64,000 bases of DNA from Verrucomicrobiota bacterium (lineage in GTDB: Bacteria > Verrucomicrobiota > Verrucomicrobiia > Limisphaerales > UBA9464). This document shows positions 8,656 through 20,103 of this stretch, in pieces. The translations under genes and the position numbers were made by a program. The stretch covers positions 32,849-96,848 of the forward strand of contig JAFLEF010000028.1 in the NCBI GenBank assembly GCA_017309115.1, given 5' to 3'. The notes under the pieces were generated by a model. The model saw only the letters and a program-made list of their open reading frames with translations. It did no database searches and was not told the DNA's origin. Numbering within the stretch: the first letter of the stretch is position 1; each line of letters begins with the position of its first letter.

Positions 8656-10098
8656 ATGGACGCTACTCGTTTGCAGCTCTTCAACACGCTCACCCGCCGG
8701 GTGGAGCCGTTTGAACCCCTGTTCCCGGATCAGACCAAGGACGGTCGCCCGGTCGTGGGCATGTACTGCTGCGGACCCACGGTCTACGACTTCGGTCACA
8801 TTGGAAACTTTCGCACCTTCGTGTTTGCTGACCTGGTTCGCCGCTACCTCGAGTTCCGGGGTTACGCGGTGAACCACGTGATGAACATCACGGACGTCGA
8901 GGACAAGATCATCCGCCGCGTTCAGGAGACCGGCCAATCCCTGCGCGAATTCACTGGGCATTATGAACGCGAGTTCATTCGGGACCTGCAGACCTTGTTG
9001 TGCCGGGTGCCGACGCAGACGCCTCGGGCGACGGAGCACATCGCCGACATCATTGCGCTGATCCAGCGGTTGGAGTCGCGCGGTCTGGCGTATCGGGCGC
9101 CGGATGGCTCGGTGTACTTCAGCATTCAGAAGTATCAGGGCTGCGGCTGCCGGTATGGTCAGTTGGTCAACTTGAACTTCGACGCCATGCGCGTCGGGGA
9201 GCGGGTGGCCGAGGACGAATACGACAAGGAATCCGTGGCCGACTTCGCCCTGTGGAAGGCGCGGGTGCCGGAGGACGGTGAGATCTTCTGGGAGAGTCCC
9301 TGGGGGCCGGGCCGGCCGGGCTGGCACATCGAGTGCAGCGCCATGAGCATGGCGTTGCTCGGGCCGAGCTTTGATCTGCATTTGGGCGGTGAAGACCTGG
9401 TGTTCCCGCATCATGAAGACGAAATCGCGCAGAGCGAAGGCGCGGGTCTGCAGGCTCCGGGCCGGCCGTTTGTGAAGCACTGGGTCCATGCCTCGCATCT
9501 GCTGGTGGAGGGCAAGAAGATGAGCAAGTCGCTCGGAAACTTCTTCACCGTGCGGGATCTGCTGGCGAAAGGCTACACGGGCCGGGAGATCCGTCAGCTG
9601 CTGCTCAGCGCCCATTATCGGGAAACCTTCAACTTCACGATGGACGGACTCGACGGAGCCCGCACTGCTCTGGCGCGCATTGATGAATGCGTGGCGAAGT
9701 TGACCGAAGTGGCGGGCGGCGCGGCGCCGGGACCGGAGTCCTCTTCATTGGTGCGGGCATTCGTGACGGCGTTGGATGACGACCTGAATGTCTCGCGGGC
9801 CTGGGCGGCGGTCTTCGATTGGGTTCGGGAAACCAATCGAGCGCTGGCGGGTCAGCAGCTGTCGCCGGTTCAAGCAGCCACGGCCCTGGCGGCGTGGCAG
9901 CAGGTGGATCAGGTGCTGGGACTCGGCGCCAAATCCACCAGCGACGTACCGGCGGAGATCGTGGCCCTGGCGGAGGAACGCGCGGCGGCCAAGAAGGCGC
10001 GCGATTTTGCCCGGGCGGATGCCTTGCGGAAGGAGCTCAAGGATCGGGGCTGGGTCGTGGAAGACACGCCCAAGGGTCCCAAGCTCAAGCCGGCGTAA
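8656..10098 (+). CDS. cysS: Cysteine--tRNA ligase
   Basis: A 480-residue class I aminoacyl-tRNA synthetase that charges tRNA-Cys. Visible signatures are [20 protein letters not shown] (zinc-binding Cys plus the HIGH-equivalent HIGN), the [12 protein letters not shown] zinc-ligand region, [13 protein letters not shown], and KMSKS at residues 288-292. The C-terminal helical DALR-like region ends [20 protein letters not shown], typical of CysRS. The length is in the family range (about 460-500). A short insert [13 protein letters not shown] follows the SVYFSIQKY strand, where other CysRS proteins also vary. The start is the ATG at 8656. Confidence 0.97.
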   Translation: MDATRLQLFNTLTRRVEPFEPLFPDQTKDGRPVVGMYCCGPTVYDFGHIGNFRTFVFADLVRRYLEFRGYAVNHVMNITDVEDKIIRRVQETGQSLREFTGHYEREFIRDLQTLLCRVPTQTPRATEHIADIIALIQRLESRGLAYRAPDGSVYFSIQKYQGCGCRYGQLVNLNFDAMRVGERVAEDEYDKESVADFALWKARVPEDGEIFWESPWGPGRPGWHIECSAMSMALLGPSFDLHLGGEDLVFPHHEDEIAQSEGAGLQAPGRPFVKHWVHASHLLVEGKKMSKSLGNFFTVRDLLAKGYTGREIRQLLLSAHYRETFNFTMDGLDGARTALARIDECVAKLTEVAGGAAPGPESSSLVRAFVTALDDDLNVSRAWAAVFDWVRETNRALAGQQLSPVQAATALAAWQQVDQVLGLGAKSTSDVPAEIVALAEERAAAKKARDFARADALRKELKDRGWVVEDTPKGPKLKPA

Positions 10099-10190
10099 GT
10101 TGCGAAGGGACGGGCTGGGGCGCGGAAACGGCGAGCCACCGGGAGACGGTACGGTGGCCTCCGTGTTCCCACCCGCCCGCCCGTTGTTCC

Positions 10191-11024
10191 ATGTTCCAGA
10201 CGCAGTCCATCACCGATTTTGCAGATCCCCGGCTCGCTCCCTTCCGGTCGATGCGGGCGCAGTTCGATCATCTGCACGACGGCGTTTTCGTGGCGGAAGG
10301 TGAGAAGGTGGTGCGCCGGCTTCTGGAATCGAGCTGCGAAATCGTGTCGGTGTTGCTGCCGCCCAAGTGGCAGGCCGAGTACGAGCCGTTGCTCGCGGTC
10401 CGGCCGGAGAACATTGAGTTGTTTGTGGCCGACCGGGAGGTGCTCACGAAGCTGACGGGATTCTCCACCTATCAGGGGCTCCTGGGGCTGGCTCGGGTGA
10501 CGGCTCCTGTGACTTTGGCGGACCTGAACCGGCTGCCCGAGCCGCGACTACTGGTGGCGCTGGACGGACTGACCAATGCCGAGAACGTCGGAACGGTGGT
10601 TCGCAATCTGGTGGCCCTGGGCGGGCAGGCGTTGGTGGTGGGGGAGACTTCGGCGCATCCGTATCTGCGGCGGGCAGTGCGGAGTTCCATGGGCGGGATT
10701 TTCAAGGTGCCGTACACGGTTTCCTCTGGGTTGGTGGAGTCTCTGGCGGAGCTCCGATCGAGTGGCGTGCGCTGTGTGGCGGCGCATCCGCACACGGAAC
10801 AGCGCTGGCTCTGGGACGTCGATTTCACCCGGCCCACCTGCCTGGTGTTGGGTGCGGAAGGGGAGGGAATTCGCCCCGAAGTGTTGTCGGCGTGTGACGA
10901 GGTGGTGGCCCTGCCCATGTCCAACGGCGTGGATTCGCTCAACGTGGCCAACGCGGCAGCCGTGTTTTTGGCGGAGGTGCAGAGGCAGAGGGGAAAGCTG
11001 AGAGCTGAGGGAAAGACCAGTTGA
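10191..11024 (+). CDS. TrmH/SpoU-family RNA 2'-O-methyltransferase
   Basis: 277 residues from the ATG at 10191 (MFQTQSITDFADPRLAPFRS). An N-terminal substrate-binding region with FVAEGEKVVRRLLES is followed by the SPOUT knot domain: LLVALDGLTNAENVGTVVRN (motif 1, Asn-Glu), VLGAEGEGIRPEV (motif 2) and LPMSNGVDSLNVANAAAVFL (motif 3). Such enzymes methylate a ribose 2'-OH in tRNA or rRNA using S-adenosylmethionine; the target cannot be assigned. The last dozen codons (RGKLRAEGKTS) run into a GAGAGCTGAG heptamer repeat, so the native C-terminus has probably been replaced by repeat sequence. Confidence 0.92.
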   Translation: MFQTQSITDFADPRLAPFRSMRAQFDHLHDGVFVAEGEKVVRRLLESSCEIVSVLLPPKWQAEYEPLLAVRPENIELFVADREVLTKLTGFSTYQGLLGLARVTAPVTLADLNRLPEPRLLVALDGLTNAENVGTVVRNLVALGGQALVVGETSAHPYLRRAVRSSMGGIFKVPYTVSSGLVESLAELRSSGVRCVAAHPHTEQRWLWDVDFTRPTCLVLGAEGEGIRPEVLSACDEVVALPMSNGVDSLNVANAAAVFLAEVQRQRGKLRAEGKTS

Positions 11025-11547
11025 GAGTTGAGAGTTGAAAGTTGAGAGACCGGAATGGGAAGCATGGTGGGGCGACGCTCTGCGGAGCCGTGCGTGTGTG
11101 GAGTAGTGACGCGGTGATTCGCGGGGACGCGCACGGCTCCGCGGAGCATCGCCCCACCGGGGGAAGGAGCTGAGAGGCGGAGGGGCAGAGGGGGAGAAAG
11201 TGGGAGGGGGAGACTTGGGTGACCGGGCCGGAGAGTTCGCGAAGCGTTTGGACTGCGCCAGCCCTCTGGGGGTAGTAGGTCGAATGGTCGGCGCGGGAAC
11301 GGTCCGTTGGAAACCTGGCCCTACCGCGCTTCGCTTCCTTACCGCTTGCCGCCTGGCGTTCCCGGTGAAGTGACACGTAGGGAGTCCAGACGCGCACGGC
11401 TCGGGCGGAGCCTCGCCCCACCGGGGGGCGGTTTGGTCTCTCAACTCTCAACGTTCAACTCTCAACTGCCCCGCAATCCGCAAGGAGATTCAGCCCTGCA
11501 TTGACGGGGCAGGGCTGGCTTTCCCACACTCCCCGTCTATTTCCGTC
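10998..11547. repeat. Repeat-filled gap between the methyltransferase and acs
   Basis: GAGAGYT heptamers occupy 10998-11050, starting inside the methyltransferase gene. A complete family A unit lies at 11066-11163 and a family C left-arm piece at about 11236-11275. A family A right half lies at about 11395-11425. Heptamers in the opposite orientation (CTCTCAACTCTCAAC) follow at 11440-11470. No gene is recognised. The last 60 bp before acs are repeat-free and presumably hold its ribosome binding site. Confidence 0.7.
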
Positions 11548-13557
<2,010 letters not shown>

Positions 13558-13560
13558 GGA

Positions 13561-14105
13561 AAAGCTGAGAGCTGAGAGCTGAGAGCTGAGAGGTCGGAAG
13601 GAAAAACCGGTAGGGCGACGCTTTGCGGAGCCGTGCGTGTGTGGACTGGTGACGCGGGAATTTGCGGTGACGCGAACGGCTCGGGCGGAGCCTCGCCCCA
13701 CCGGGGCGGAAGGCTGCGGTTGATAGGGCGACGCTCTGCGGAGCCGTGCGTGTGTGGACTGGTGACGCGGCAATTTGCTACGCTTTGCGGAGCCGTGCGT
13801 GGGTGGACTGGTGACGTGGGAATTCGCTGCGACGTGAACGGCTCGGACGGAGCCTCGCCCCACCGGGGCGGAGGGCTACGGTCGGTAGGGCGACGCTCTG
13901 CGGAGCCGTGCGTGGGTGGACTGGTGACGCGGTAATTCGCTGCGACGCGAACGGCTCGGGCGGAGCCTCGCCCCACCGGGGCGGGAGGCTACGGTTGGTA
14001 GGGCGACGCTCTGCGGAGCCGTGCGTGTGTGGACTGGTGACGCGGCAATTCGCTGCGACGCGAACGGCTCGGGCGGAGCCTCGCCCCACCGGGGTGGGAG
14101 GGTGA
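13561..14105. repeat. REPIN-like tandem array, left of the RAYT gene (family A, about five units)
   Basis: After heptamers (13561-13594), family A units start at 13609, 13722, about 13780 (lacking its first bases), 13884 and 13997, with a spacing of about 113 bp. Each unit has a left arm with GTAG or a GATAG variant, then GGCGACGCTCTGCGGAGC. A spacer of about 45 bp follows, then the inverted right arm CGGCTCGGGCGGAGCCTCGC with CCCACC. The second unit is broken after GCAATTTGCTA and joins directly to the middle of the third left arm, which looks like a deletion between units. Confidence 0.85.
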
Positions 14106-14108
14106 GGC

Positions 14109-14576
14109 TCACCACCCTACTTCCGGGAATACATCTCCTTGATAGGGCCAGGCTGAACGCTCTGTGACCAGTCCGGCTCGGACCGGGTTCTCCAGTACGT
14201 AACGCCATTTCTGACCGTGTTGTTCGTGATTGCGCAGTCGGTGGTGAAAGACGCCTGACTGCCACTGCCAATCGGCATGTCCATGTCTCTTGCGGAAATC
14301 ACTCTTCCAGTACCGGACCCAGCTTTCCACGGAACGGTTTGGATGATGTGCAGCCGCGAGGCAATGGAGGTGGTCGGGCATCAGAACATATCGTCCCACC
14401 AGCCAGTCGGTCGCCTGCGCCCAGGTGGATCGGAGGAGCTCATGAGCTTCTTCACAGGCAAGCCATTGGCGACGGGCCCGAGTGCAGATGGTCAACAGAA
14501 GTAGCGTGGGTTCACCCGTTCTCGTTAGTACGACTGGGTTCGGCCGCTCTCGCGAAGGGAAGAATGGATCAGCCAT
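14109..14576 (-). CDS. REP-associated tyrosine transposase (RAYT, Y1_Tnp/TnpA-REP)
   Basis: A 155-residue single-domain HUH nuclease. The paired metal-binding histidines are in VLMPDHLHCLAAAH (His69, His71). The likely catalytic tyrosine is Tyr126 in WRYVLENPVRAGLV. Between them are SWVRYWKSDFRKRHGHADW and WQSGVFHHRLRNHEQHG, also family-typical. RAYTs bind and cleave single-stranded REP hairpins and are thought to spread them. This gene sits between two arrays of family A units, which strongly suggests they are its substrates. The ATG at 14576 was chosen over the longer open frame, whose start is repeat sequence. No nonsense or frameshift change is seen. Confidence 0.92.
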   Translation of the reverse strand: MADPFFPSRERPNPVVLTRTGEPTLLLLTICTRARRQWLACEEAHELLRSTWAQATDWLVGRYVLMPDHLHCLAAAHHPNRSVESWVRYWKSDFRKRHGHADWQWQSGVFHHRLRNHEQHGQKWRYVLENPVRAGLVTERSAWPYQGDVFPEVGW

Positions 14577-14657
14577 CGGCTCATTATGGCGCAACGGATC
14601 TGCACCGTTATCCCTAAATGTATGGAGCAGGCACTCAGGCTTCGCAGACCTCTCTTG

Positions 14658-15440
14658 GGTAGGGCGACGCTCTGCGGGGTCGTACGTGGGTGGACGGATG
14701 ACGCAGGAATTCGCCGGGGCGCGAACGGCTCGGGCGGAGCCTCGCCCCACCGGGGCGGAAGGCTGCGGTTGGTAGGGCGACGCTCCGCGGAGCCGTGCGT
14801 GTGTGGACTGGTGACGCGGGAATTCGCTGCGACGCGAACGGCTCGGTGGAACCTCGCCCCACCGGGGTGGGAGAGGCTACGGTTGGTAGGGCGACGCTCC
14901 GCGGAGCCGTGCGTGTGTGGACTGGTGACGCGGGAATTCGCTGCGACGCGAACGGCTCGGGCGAAGCCTCGCCCCACCGGGGTGGGAAAGGCTACGGTTG
15001 GAAGGGCGACGCTCCGCGGAGCCGTGCGTGGGTGGACTGGTGACGCGGGAATTTGCTGCGACGCGAACGGCTCGGGTGGAACCTCGCCCCACCGGGGTGG
15101 GAGAGGATGCGGTTGGTAGGGCGACGCTCTGCGGAGCCGTGCGTGTGTGGACTGGTGACGCGGGAATTTGCTGCGACGCGAACGGCTCGGGCGGAGCCTC
15201 GCCCCACCGGGGTGGGAGAGGCTGCGGTTGGTAGGGCGACGCTCTGCGGAGCCGTACGTGGGTGGACGGGTGACGTGGGAATTTGCTGCGACGCGAACGG
15301 CTCGGGCGGAGCCTCGCCCCACCGGGGTGGGAGAGGCTGCGGTTGGTAGGGCGACGCTCTGCGGAGCCGTACGTGGGTGGACGGGTGACGTGGGAATTTG
15401 CTGCGACGCGAACGGCTCGGGTGGAACCTCGCCCCACCGG
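14658..15440. repeat. REPIN-like tandem array, right of the RAYT gene (family A, seven units)
   Basis: Seven head-to-tail units start at 14658, 14771, 14885, 15000, 15115, 15230 and 15345, with periods of 113, 114 and then 115 bp. The left arm holds a GTAG tetranucleotide followed by a hairpin centred on GCTCCGCGGAGC or GCTCTGCGGAGC. The right arm is an inverted relative. The spacer (GTGTGTGGACTGGTGACGCG then GGAATTCGCTGCGACGCG) is also nearly constant, so the whole unit was amplified rather than just the arms. The last unit ends 20 bp before the stop of the amide hydrolase gene. Confidence 0.88.
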
Positions 15441-15460
15441 AGACTGTCACGCCGCCGAAC

Positions 15461-16552
15461 TCAGGGATTGAGCGACTTGATGACCTCGTTCCCTTTCATC
15501 GAGATCTTCGTGATCGCGGTCGCATCGAGGGGCATTTTCATGAGGTCCACGGAACGGATCTGACTGTTCTCGTAAGTCCGGAAATAGAACCGCCGGGCCT
15601 GGGAGTTAATGGCGCTGGTCCAGAGCGTGTAGTCGGCTGTGACATTGCCCTTCGCGTCCTTCTCGGCATCCCGGGCGGCGCCCTTCGGAATGTCGAAGTT
15701 GTTCAGAATGTGAAACGCTTGGAGGATGGCCTCCTCGCCAGTGGCGGAAGGAAACACCGAGGTGCTGTAAGCGACAGCGCGGACAAAGCGGGACGGCGGC
15801 GTGAAGTCGCCGGGCAATCCCAACATACCGGTGCCCTGACCAAACCCGACCAGCGTCACGCTGCCCACCTTGACCGGCGGACGGTTCACCATCGAAAAGT
15901 TCACATAGTTGCGCAGATTGGTCATGTGCCAGTCGTAGGTCGGGGAATTGGTCATCACCCCCAGCGGGTTGTCATGCACGTGGAGTTTTCCATCGACGTA
16001 CTCGATGACGATGCTGGTGCCGGTCTCGTCCTGGACGACGTAGTGGGCCGGGGGGGTGAATCCCCAGGCCGGAAAGACCACGTCGGCCACGACCACATCG
16101 GCGATGTTCTGCCGCACTTCCTGAACCGTGGCGAAGTTCTCCAAGATCCAAGAGCCAAGTTCCCATGGCGCCAAGGTGCGGTCGGCCTTGGCTGGATCGA
16201 ATTTCTCGTAGCCGGCAGACGTGGGGAAGTAGAACAGCCCGACGGTCATGCCCTTTTCGTTCACCCCGTCAAAAATGAAGGGCAGGCCTACTCCATTGGC
16301 TCCCAGCGAGGCATACTTGGACTTCCATTTCAGGCCAGTGGCGCCCTGCGGGGTGGTGCCAGTCCGGGAGAAGTTACGGGGAATCATCAGAACCTCAGAC
16401 TCCAGATCGAGACCGAACTCCAGGGTGCGCGCGCGGATGACCGTGCCGTCTTGGGCGATCAGGCGGATTCCCGTGCAGGCTTCGGAGTCCGGAGCGAGCG
16501 GAAGGGACGTGGCGAGGGCAAGTGCAAGCAGCAGGCGGGACAGCGGTTTCAT
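15461..16552 (-). CDS. Secreted linear amide C-N hydrolase (choloylglycine hydrolase family)
   Basis: The 363-residue protein has a signal peptide (MKPLSRLLLALALATSLPL) ending just before Cys26. In this Ntn-hydrolase family (penicillin V acylase, bile salt hydrolase), cleavage exposes that cysteine as nucleophile. CTGIRLIAQDGTVIRARTLE is the classical N-terminal stretch, with Arg and Asp at expected spacing. Later landmarks are GLPFIFDGVNEKGMTVGLFY, GVMTNSPTYDWHMTNLRNY (Asn and Asp region) and SRFVRAVAY. Substrate could be a bile-salt-like conjugate, penicillin or an N-acyl homoserine lactone; it cannot be fixed from sequence. It is divergent from the prolyl oligopeptidase gene across 186 bp, which should contain both promoters. 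Confidence 0.9.
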   Translation of the reverse strand: MKPLSRLLLALALATSLPLAPDSEACTGIRLIAQDGTVIRARTLEFGLDLESEVLMIPRNFSRTGTTPQGATGLKWKSKYASLGANGVGLPFIFDGVNEKGMTVGLFYFPTSAGYEKFDPAKADRTLAPWELGSWILENFATVQEVRQNIADVVVADVVFPAWGFTPPAHYVVQDETGTSIVIEYVDGKLHVHDNPLGVMTNSPTYDWHMTNLRNYVNFSMVNRPPVKVGSVTLVGFGQGTGMLGLPGDFTPPSRFVRAVAYSTSVFPSATGEEAILQAFHILNNFDIPKGAARDAEKDAKGNVTADYTLWTSAINSQARRFYFRTYENSQIRSVDLMKMPLDATAITKISMKGNEVIKSLNP

Positions 16553-16738
16553 AACGGTAAGGAGGATGTGGACCGGGGAAGTGATCGAACCGAGATTCGT
16601 CCAGGCCGGGCCGGTTGAGGTCGTTTGGTTCGGATCGAATGATTCCAGAGAGAGGTCTGGTTTGTCGAGCCTGCGGCGGCCGGGCGGGTTCCCTCGGTTC
16701 GAGGTTTCGAATCGGCGTTAATGTGATTAGAGTTCGCC

Positions 16739-18916
16739 ATGCGGAGTTGCACTCGTCTTGGCCAACTGGTTCTCGGGATCTTCTGGATCACTTGGATTGG
16801 GTTGGGGGCAGAGTCTCCGCCCACTGCTTTGAATTCTTCGCCTGCCGCTGTTGCCGCCTCAATTCCCACGCCTCCCCGTGCCGCCACCCGGGACCACTGG
16901 TCCACCTGGCACGGAGAACGGGTGAACGATCCCTGGTTTTGGCTGCGGGAGAAGACCAACCCCGAAGTGATCCGGTATTTGGAGGCCGAGAATGCCTACA
17001 CCGAGGCCTCCACGGCAGACGTTAAAGCCTTTGGGGAACAGTTGTATCGGGAGGCTCTGGGCCGGATCCAGCAGACCGACCTGAGCGTTCCCTTGCGGCG
17101 GGGCCAGTTCTATTACTACTCCCGCACTCAGGAAGGTCGGCAGTATTCCGTCCTTTGTCGGAAACCCGCTGACGCCTCGGGAAACCTGGATTCCCAGGCG
17201 CCGGAACAGGTCCTGCTGGACCTCAATCAACTGGCGGAGGGAAAGACCTTTCTGTCGTTGGGCAGCTTCGAAATCAGCGATGACGCGACGCAGTTGCTCT
17301 ACAGCACCGACGTCACCGGGTTTCGGCAGTACAGCTTGTTTCACAAGAATCTCGCCTCAGGGAAGACAAGCGGCCCGTGGGCGGAGCGGGTGGATGGCGT
17401 GCAGTGGGCGGCTGACGGCCAGACGGTGTTTTATGTCATCGAGGAGCCCGTGACCAAGCGTAGCCACCAATTGTGGCGCCGGCGCAGTCTGGAGGCTCAG
17501 CCGGAGTTGGTCTGGGAGGAGAAGGATGAGTTGTACGGCTTGAGTCTGAGCCGGACCAAGGATCGCCAGTTCCTCATTTGCTCCAGCACAAGCACGGACA
17601 CGTGGGAGCAACGGATTCTGCCAGCCCACACGCCGCAGGCGGAATTCCAAGTCGTTCTGCCCCGGGAGAAAGGTCACAAGTACGATCTCGAGCACCGCGC
17701 GGGACTGTTTTATATCCGCTCCAATCAGAACGCGAAAAACTTCCGAGTGGTCACCGCTCCCGTCGCTACGCCCAACCGTTGGACCGAGTTGGTTCCGCAC
17801 CGTCCAGACGTGCTTCTGGAAGGGTTGGAGTTGTTCGCCAACCATCTGGTCATTCAGGAACAGCGCGAAGCCCTGACCGTACTGCGGATTCAGGATTCCC
17901 GGACCGGCGCCTGGCGCGAAGTCACTTTTCCCGAAACCGTTTATGCGGCCGGCGCGACGGGCACTCCGGAGTTTGGTGCCGCCGCGTTTCGGCTCTCGTA
18001 CCAGTCGATGATCACCCCCGCGAGTGTCTATGACTGCGATCTGACCACCGGCAAGTTGACCCTGCTGAAACGGACCGAAGTTCTGGGAGGCTACGATCCC
18101 AGCGCCTACGTCACCGAACGTCGGTGGGTAACGGCCCGGGATGGCGTTAAGGTACCGCTGTCCCTGATGTATCGTCGGGGCACGGAGCTAGATGGAACCG
18201 CTCCCTGTTTTCTCTACGGGTACGGCTCCTATGGGATCGGCATGGACGCGAGCTTCTCGGTCGAACGTCTATCGCTCGTCGATCGCGGCTTGGTGTATGT
18301 CATTGCCCACATTCGCGGTGGCAACGAACTGGGCGAGTCCTGGCACGACGAGGGCATGCTCCTGAAAAAGAAGAACACCTTCCACGACTTCATCGATTGC
18401 GCCGAAGCACTGGGATCCAAGCGTTGGGTGGACCCCAAGCGGATCGTCATTGAGGGCGGGAGCGCCGGGGGCCTGCTGGTCGGCGCCGTGGTCAATCTTC
18501 GTCCGGACCTTTTTCGAGCGGCGCACGCGGCCGTGCCCTTCATGGACGTGATGAATACGATGATGGACGCCAGTCTGCCACTGACCGTGGGCGAGTATCT
18601 CGAGTGGGGCGATCCTAACAACAAGACCTACTTTGACTACATGCGGTCCTACAGTCCGTACGACAACCTGCGCGCGACGAACTATCCGGCGATGCTAGTC
18701 ACCACCAGTCTCAACGACAGTCAGGTGATGTATTGGGAACCGGCCAAGTATGTGGCCAAGTTGCGGACCCTGAAGACGGATCAGAATCCGTTGCATCTGA
18801 AATGCAACATGGGCGCCGGACATGGCGGGGCGAGTGGCCGTTACGACCGGCTTAAGGAGCACGCTTTCGAGCACGCGTGGTTGCTGACCCAGTTGGGAAT
18901 CCGTCAACTGCAGTGA
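16739..18916 (+). CDS. Prolyl oligopeptidase family serine peptidase (S9A)
   Basis: 725 residues with an N-terminal signal peptide (LGQLVLGIFWITWIGLGAES), so the enzyme acts outside the cytoplasm. The first two-thirds is the beta-propeller that gates the active site, starting RDHWSTWHGERVNDPWFWLR. The C-terminal alpha/beta-hydrolase domain has the catalytic triad Ser575 (VIEGGSAGGLLVGAVVN), Asp660 (TSLNDSQVMYWEPAKY) and His695 (NMGAGHGGASGRYDRL). Members cleave short peptides after proline. The length fits the family. It is presumably a peptide-scavenging enzyme. The amide hydrolase gene is divergent upstream. Confidence 0.94.
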   Translation: MRSCTRLGQLVLGIFWITWIGLGAESPPTALNSSPAAVAASIPTPPRAATRDHWSTWHGERVNDPWFWLREKTNPEVIRYLEAENAYTEASTADVKAFGEQLYREALGRIQQTDLSVPLRRGQFYYYSRTQEGRQYSVLCRKPADASGNLDSQAPEQVLLDLNQLAEGKTFLSLGSFEISDDATQLLYSTDVTGFRQYSLFHKNLASGKTSGPWAERVDGVQWAADGQTVFYVIEEPVTKRSHQLWRRRSLEAQPELVWEEKDELYGLSLSRTKDRQFLICSSTSTDTWEQRILPAHTPQAEFQVVLPREKGHKYDLEHRAGLFYIRSNQNAKNFRVVTAPVATPNRWTELVPHRPDVLLEGLELFANHLVIQEQREALTVLRIQDSRTGAWREVTFPETVYAAGATGTPEFGAAAFRLSYQSMITPASVYDCDLTTGKLTLLKRTEVLGGYDPSAYVTERRWVTARDGVKVPLSLMYRRGTELDGTAPCFLYGYGSYGIGMDASFSVERLSLVDRGLVYVIAHIRGGNELGESWHDEGMLLKKKNTFHDFIDCAEALGSKRWVDPKRIVIEGGSAGGLLVGAVVNLRPDLFRAAHAAVPFMDVMNTMMDASLPLTVGEYLEWGDPNNKTYFDYMRSYSPYDNLRATNYPAMLVTTSLNDSQVMYWEPAKYVAKLRTLKTDQNPLHLKCNMGAGHGGASGRYDRLKEHAFEHAWLLTQLGIRQLQ

Positions 18917-19102
18917 GGGCGGAGTGCTGCGGTTCGCTGCGTTTGCAATGCAACGGCAGTTGACTGAGGAGCCGTCGGGTGGGGCCAGCGGACGGGAAGC
19001 GTCGGCCGAGGAATGGTCTAGGTCCCACGGCAGGAGTGGGTTTCCGGGTTCCTCTGAATCGGTTTGGGAGGGTGGCACTCTTCCCGCTTTCGGGGCGGTG
19101 GA

Positions 19103-19903
19103 GTGCGCGTTTTTCGAACATGGATGTTGGGAGTCCTGATGTGGGCTGGAGTTGAGTCGGCCTGGGCCACCTTCATTAATCCCCTCGGCGGCGGCAACGG
19201 GCGCGAACTCTCGCTGCAGACCATTCTCGACCAGCGACGATCCACGGCGGGGCAGGTGCCGTTTGACGTGGATGACGATCAGCGTTTGGACGACACCCTA
19301 TGGGAGTTTTCCAGCGGCCGCTCCTGGGCCACGGTGGTCATCGAGATCGCCAGCTACGCCGACGGCAATCGGTTCGGACTGTACGATCCGCTGGATCCCA
19401 ATCGTCGGGTGGAGGTGTTCAACGGCGCGGCCATCGGCGGATCCCGGACCGAGATTGAACTGCTGAAGACCGCGGGCGGGTATGAAGTTCGAATCAATGG
19501 TCAGGCCCGTCAGACGTTTGGTTCCGACGACTTCGGATTTTACCTGACCAGCAAGGTGAACCGGACGTTCTTTTCCGATCCAGCGCTCAATCCGGATGTC
19601 TTTCCGCGGCCACCGAACAAGAACGAGCCGGTCGACCATCTGGTTTCCTATACCGGTCGAGCCGGGCAAACCTTGCAGGTCGGGAACCAATCCTTGAGCT
19701 GGGGTGCGCAGGATGCGGTGTTGGCGTGGGAGGATCTCTTCAACGGTGGAGACCGCGACTACAACGACTTGGTGTTGTTGGTGCAGAATGTTCATCCGCG
19801 GGATCCGGATCCGGTTACAGTTCCTGACGGGGGCAGCTCGGTGGTTCTTTTGGCCATTGGGCTGGCGGCCGTGCTGGGAGTTCGGCGCGGCCGGTGGAAG
19901 TGA
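19103..19903 (+). CDS. DUF4114-like exported protein with VPDSG/PEP-CTERM-type sorting tail
   Basis: About 266 residues from a GTG at 19103; an ATG at 19124 is the alternative, and both give a short signal peptide ending AWA. The C-terminus has the three-part sorting signal: VPDGG, a hydrophobic helix SSVVLLAIGLAAVLGV and a basic tail RRGRWK. This matches the VPDSG-CTERM variant described in Verrucomicrobia, with G in place of S. Before it, AVLAWEDLFNGGDRDYNDLV resembles the calcium-binding-like core of DUF4114. The protein is likely exported and processed by an exosortase-like enzyme encoded elsewhere. No partner gene is adjacent. Confidence 0.82.
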   Translation: MRVFRTWMLGVLMWAGVESAWATFINPLGGGNGRELSLQTILDQRRSTAGQVPFDVDDDQRLDDTLWEFSSGRSWATVVIEIASYADGNRFGLYDPLDPNRRVEVFNGAAIGGSRTEIELLKTAGGYEVRINGQARQTFGSDDFGFYLTSKVNRTFFSDPALNPDVFPRPPNKNEPVDHLVSYTGRAGQTLQVGNQSLSWGAQDAVLAWEDLFNGGDRDYNDLVLLVQNVHPRDPDPVTVPDGGSSVVLLAIGLAAVLGVRRGRWK

Positions 19904-20103
19904 AGGTTCGGAACGGGTGGCCGGGGGGCTACCCGGGGTTCAGCCCGTCGGTTTTCCGAGTAGTGGGTAAGGTTCGGACCGGCGGACGACATTTCCCGGT
20001 GCTGCGCGCTTGCTGATGGGGAAGGTCCGGGGAAACTTCCTCCGCTCAAGGGATCTGACCCGCTGGTCCGCGGCTGGCGCAGATCCTTTGCTGGCACCAC
20101 TTC

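Noticed and set aside
14577-14750. Longer RAYT start
   Set aside because: The first 58 residues of the longer frame are mostly translated family A sequence; the ATG at 14576 gives a standard-length RAYT.
14658-15440. Regular direct repeats resembling a CRISPR array
   Set aside because: The whole 115-bp unit, including the would-be spacer, is conserved. There are no unique spacers and no cas genes, and the units carry an inverted pair of arms.
16553-16738. Possible small gene or riboswitch between the amide hydrolase and the prolyl oligopeptidase
   Set aside because: No frame, conserved-looking hairpin or known motif was seen; treated as a divergent promoter region.
19904-20103. GC-rich hairpin (CCGGGGGGCTACCCGGGG) as a terminator after the sorting-tail gene
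   Set aside because: The stem is plausible, but no T-tract follows and the gap is short, so a terminator cannot be supported.
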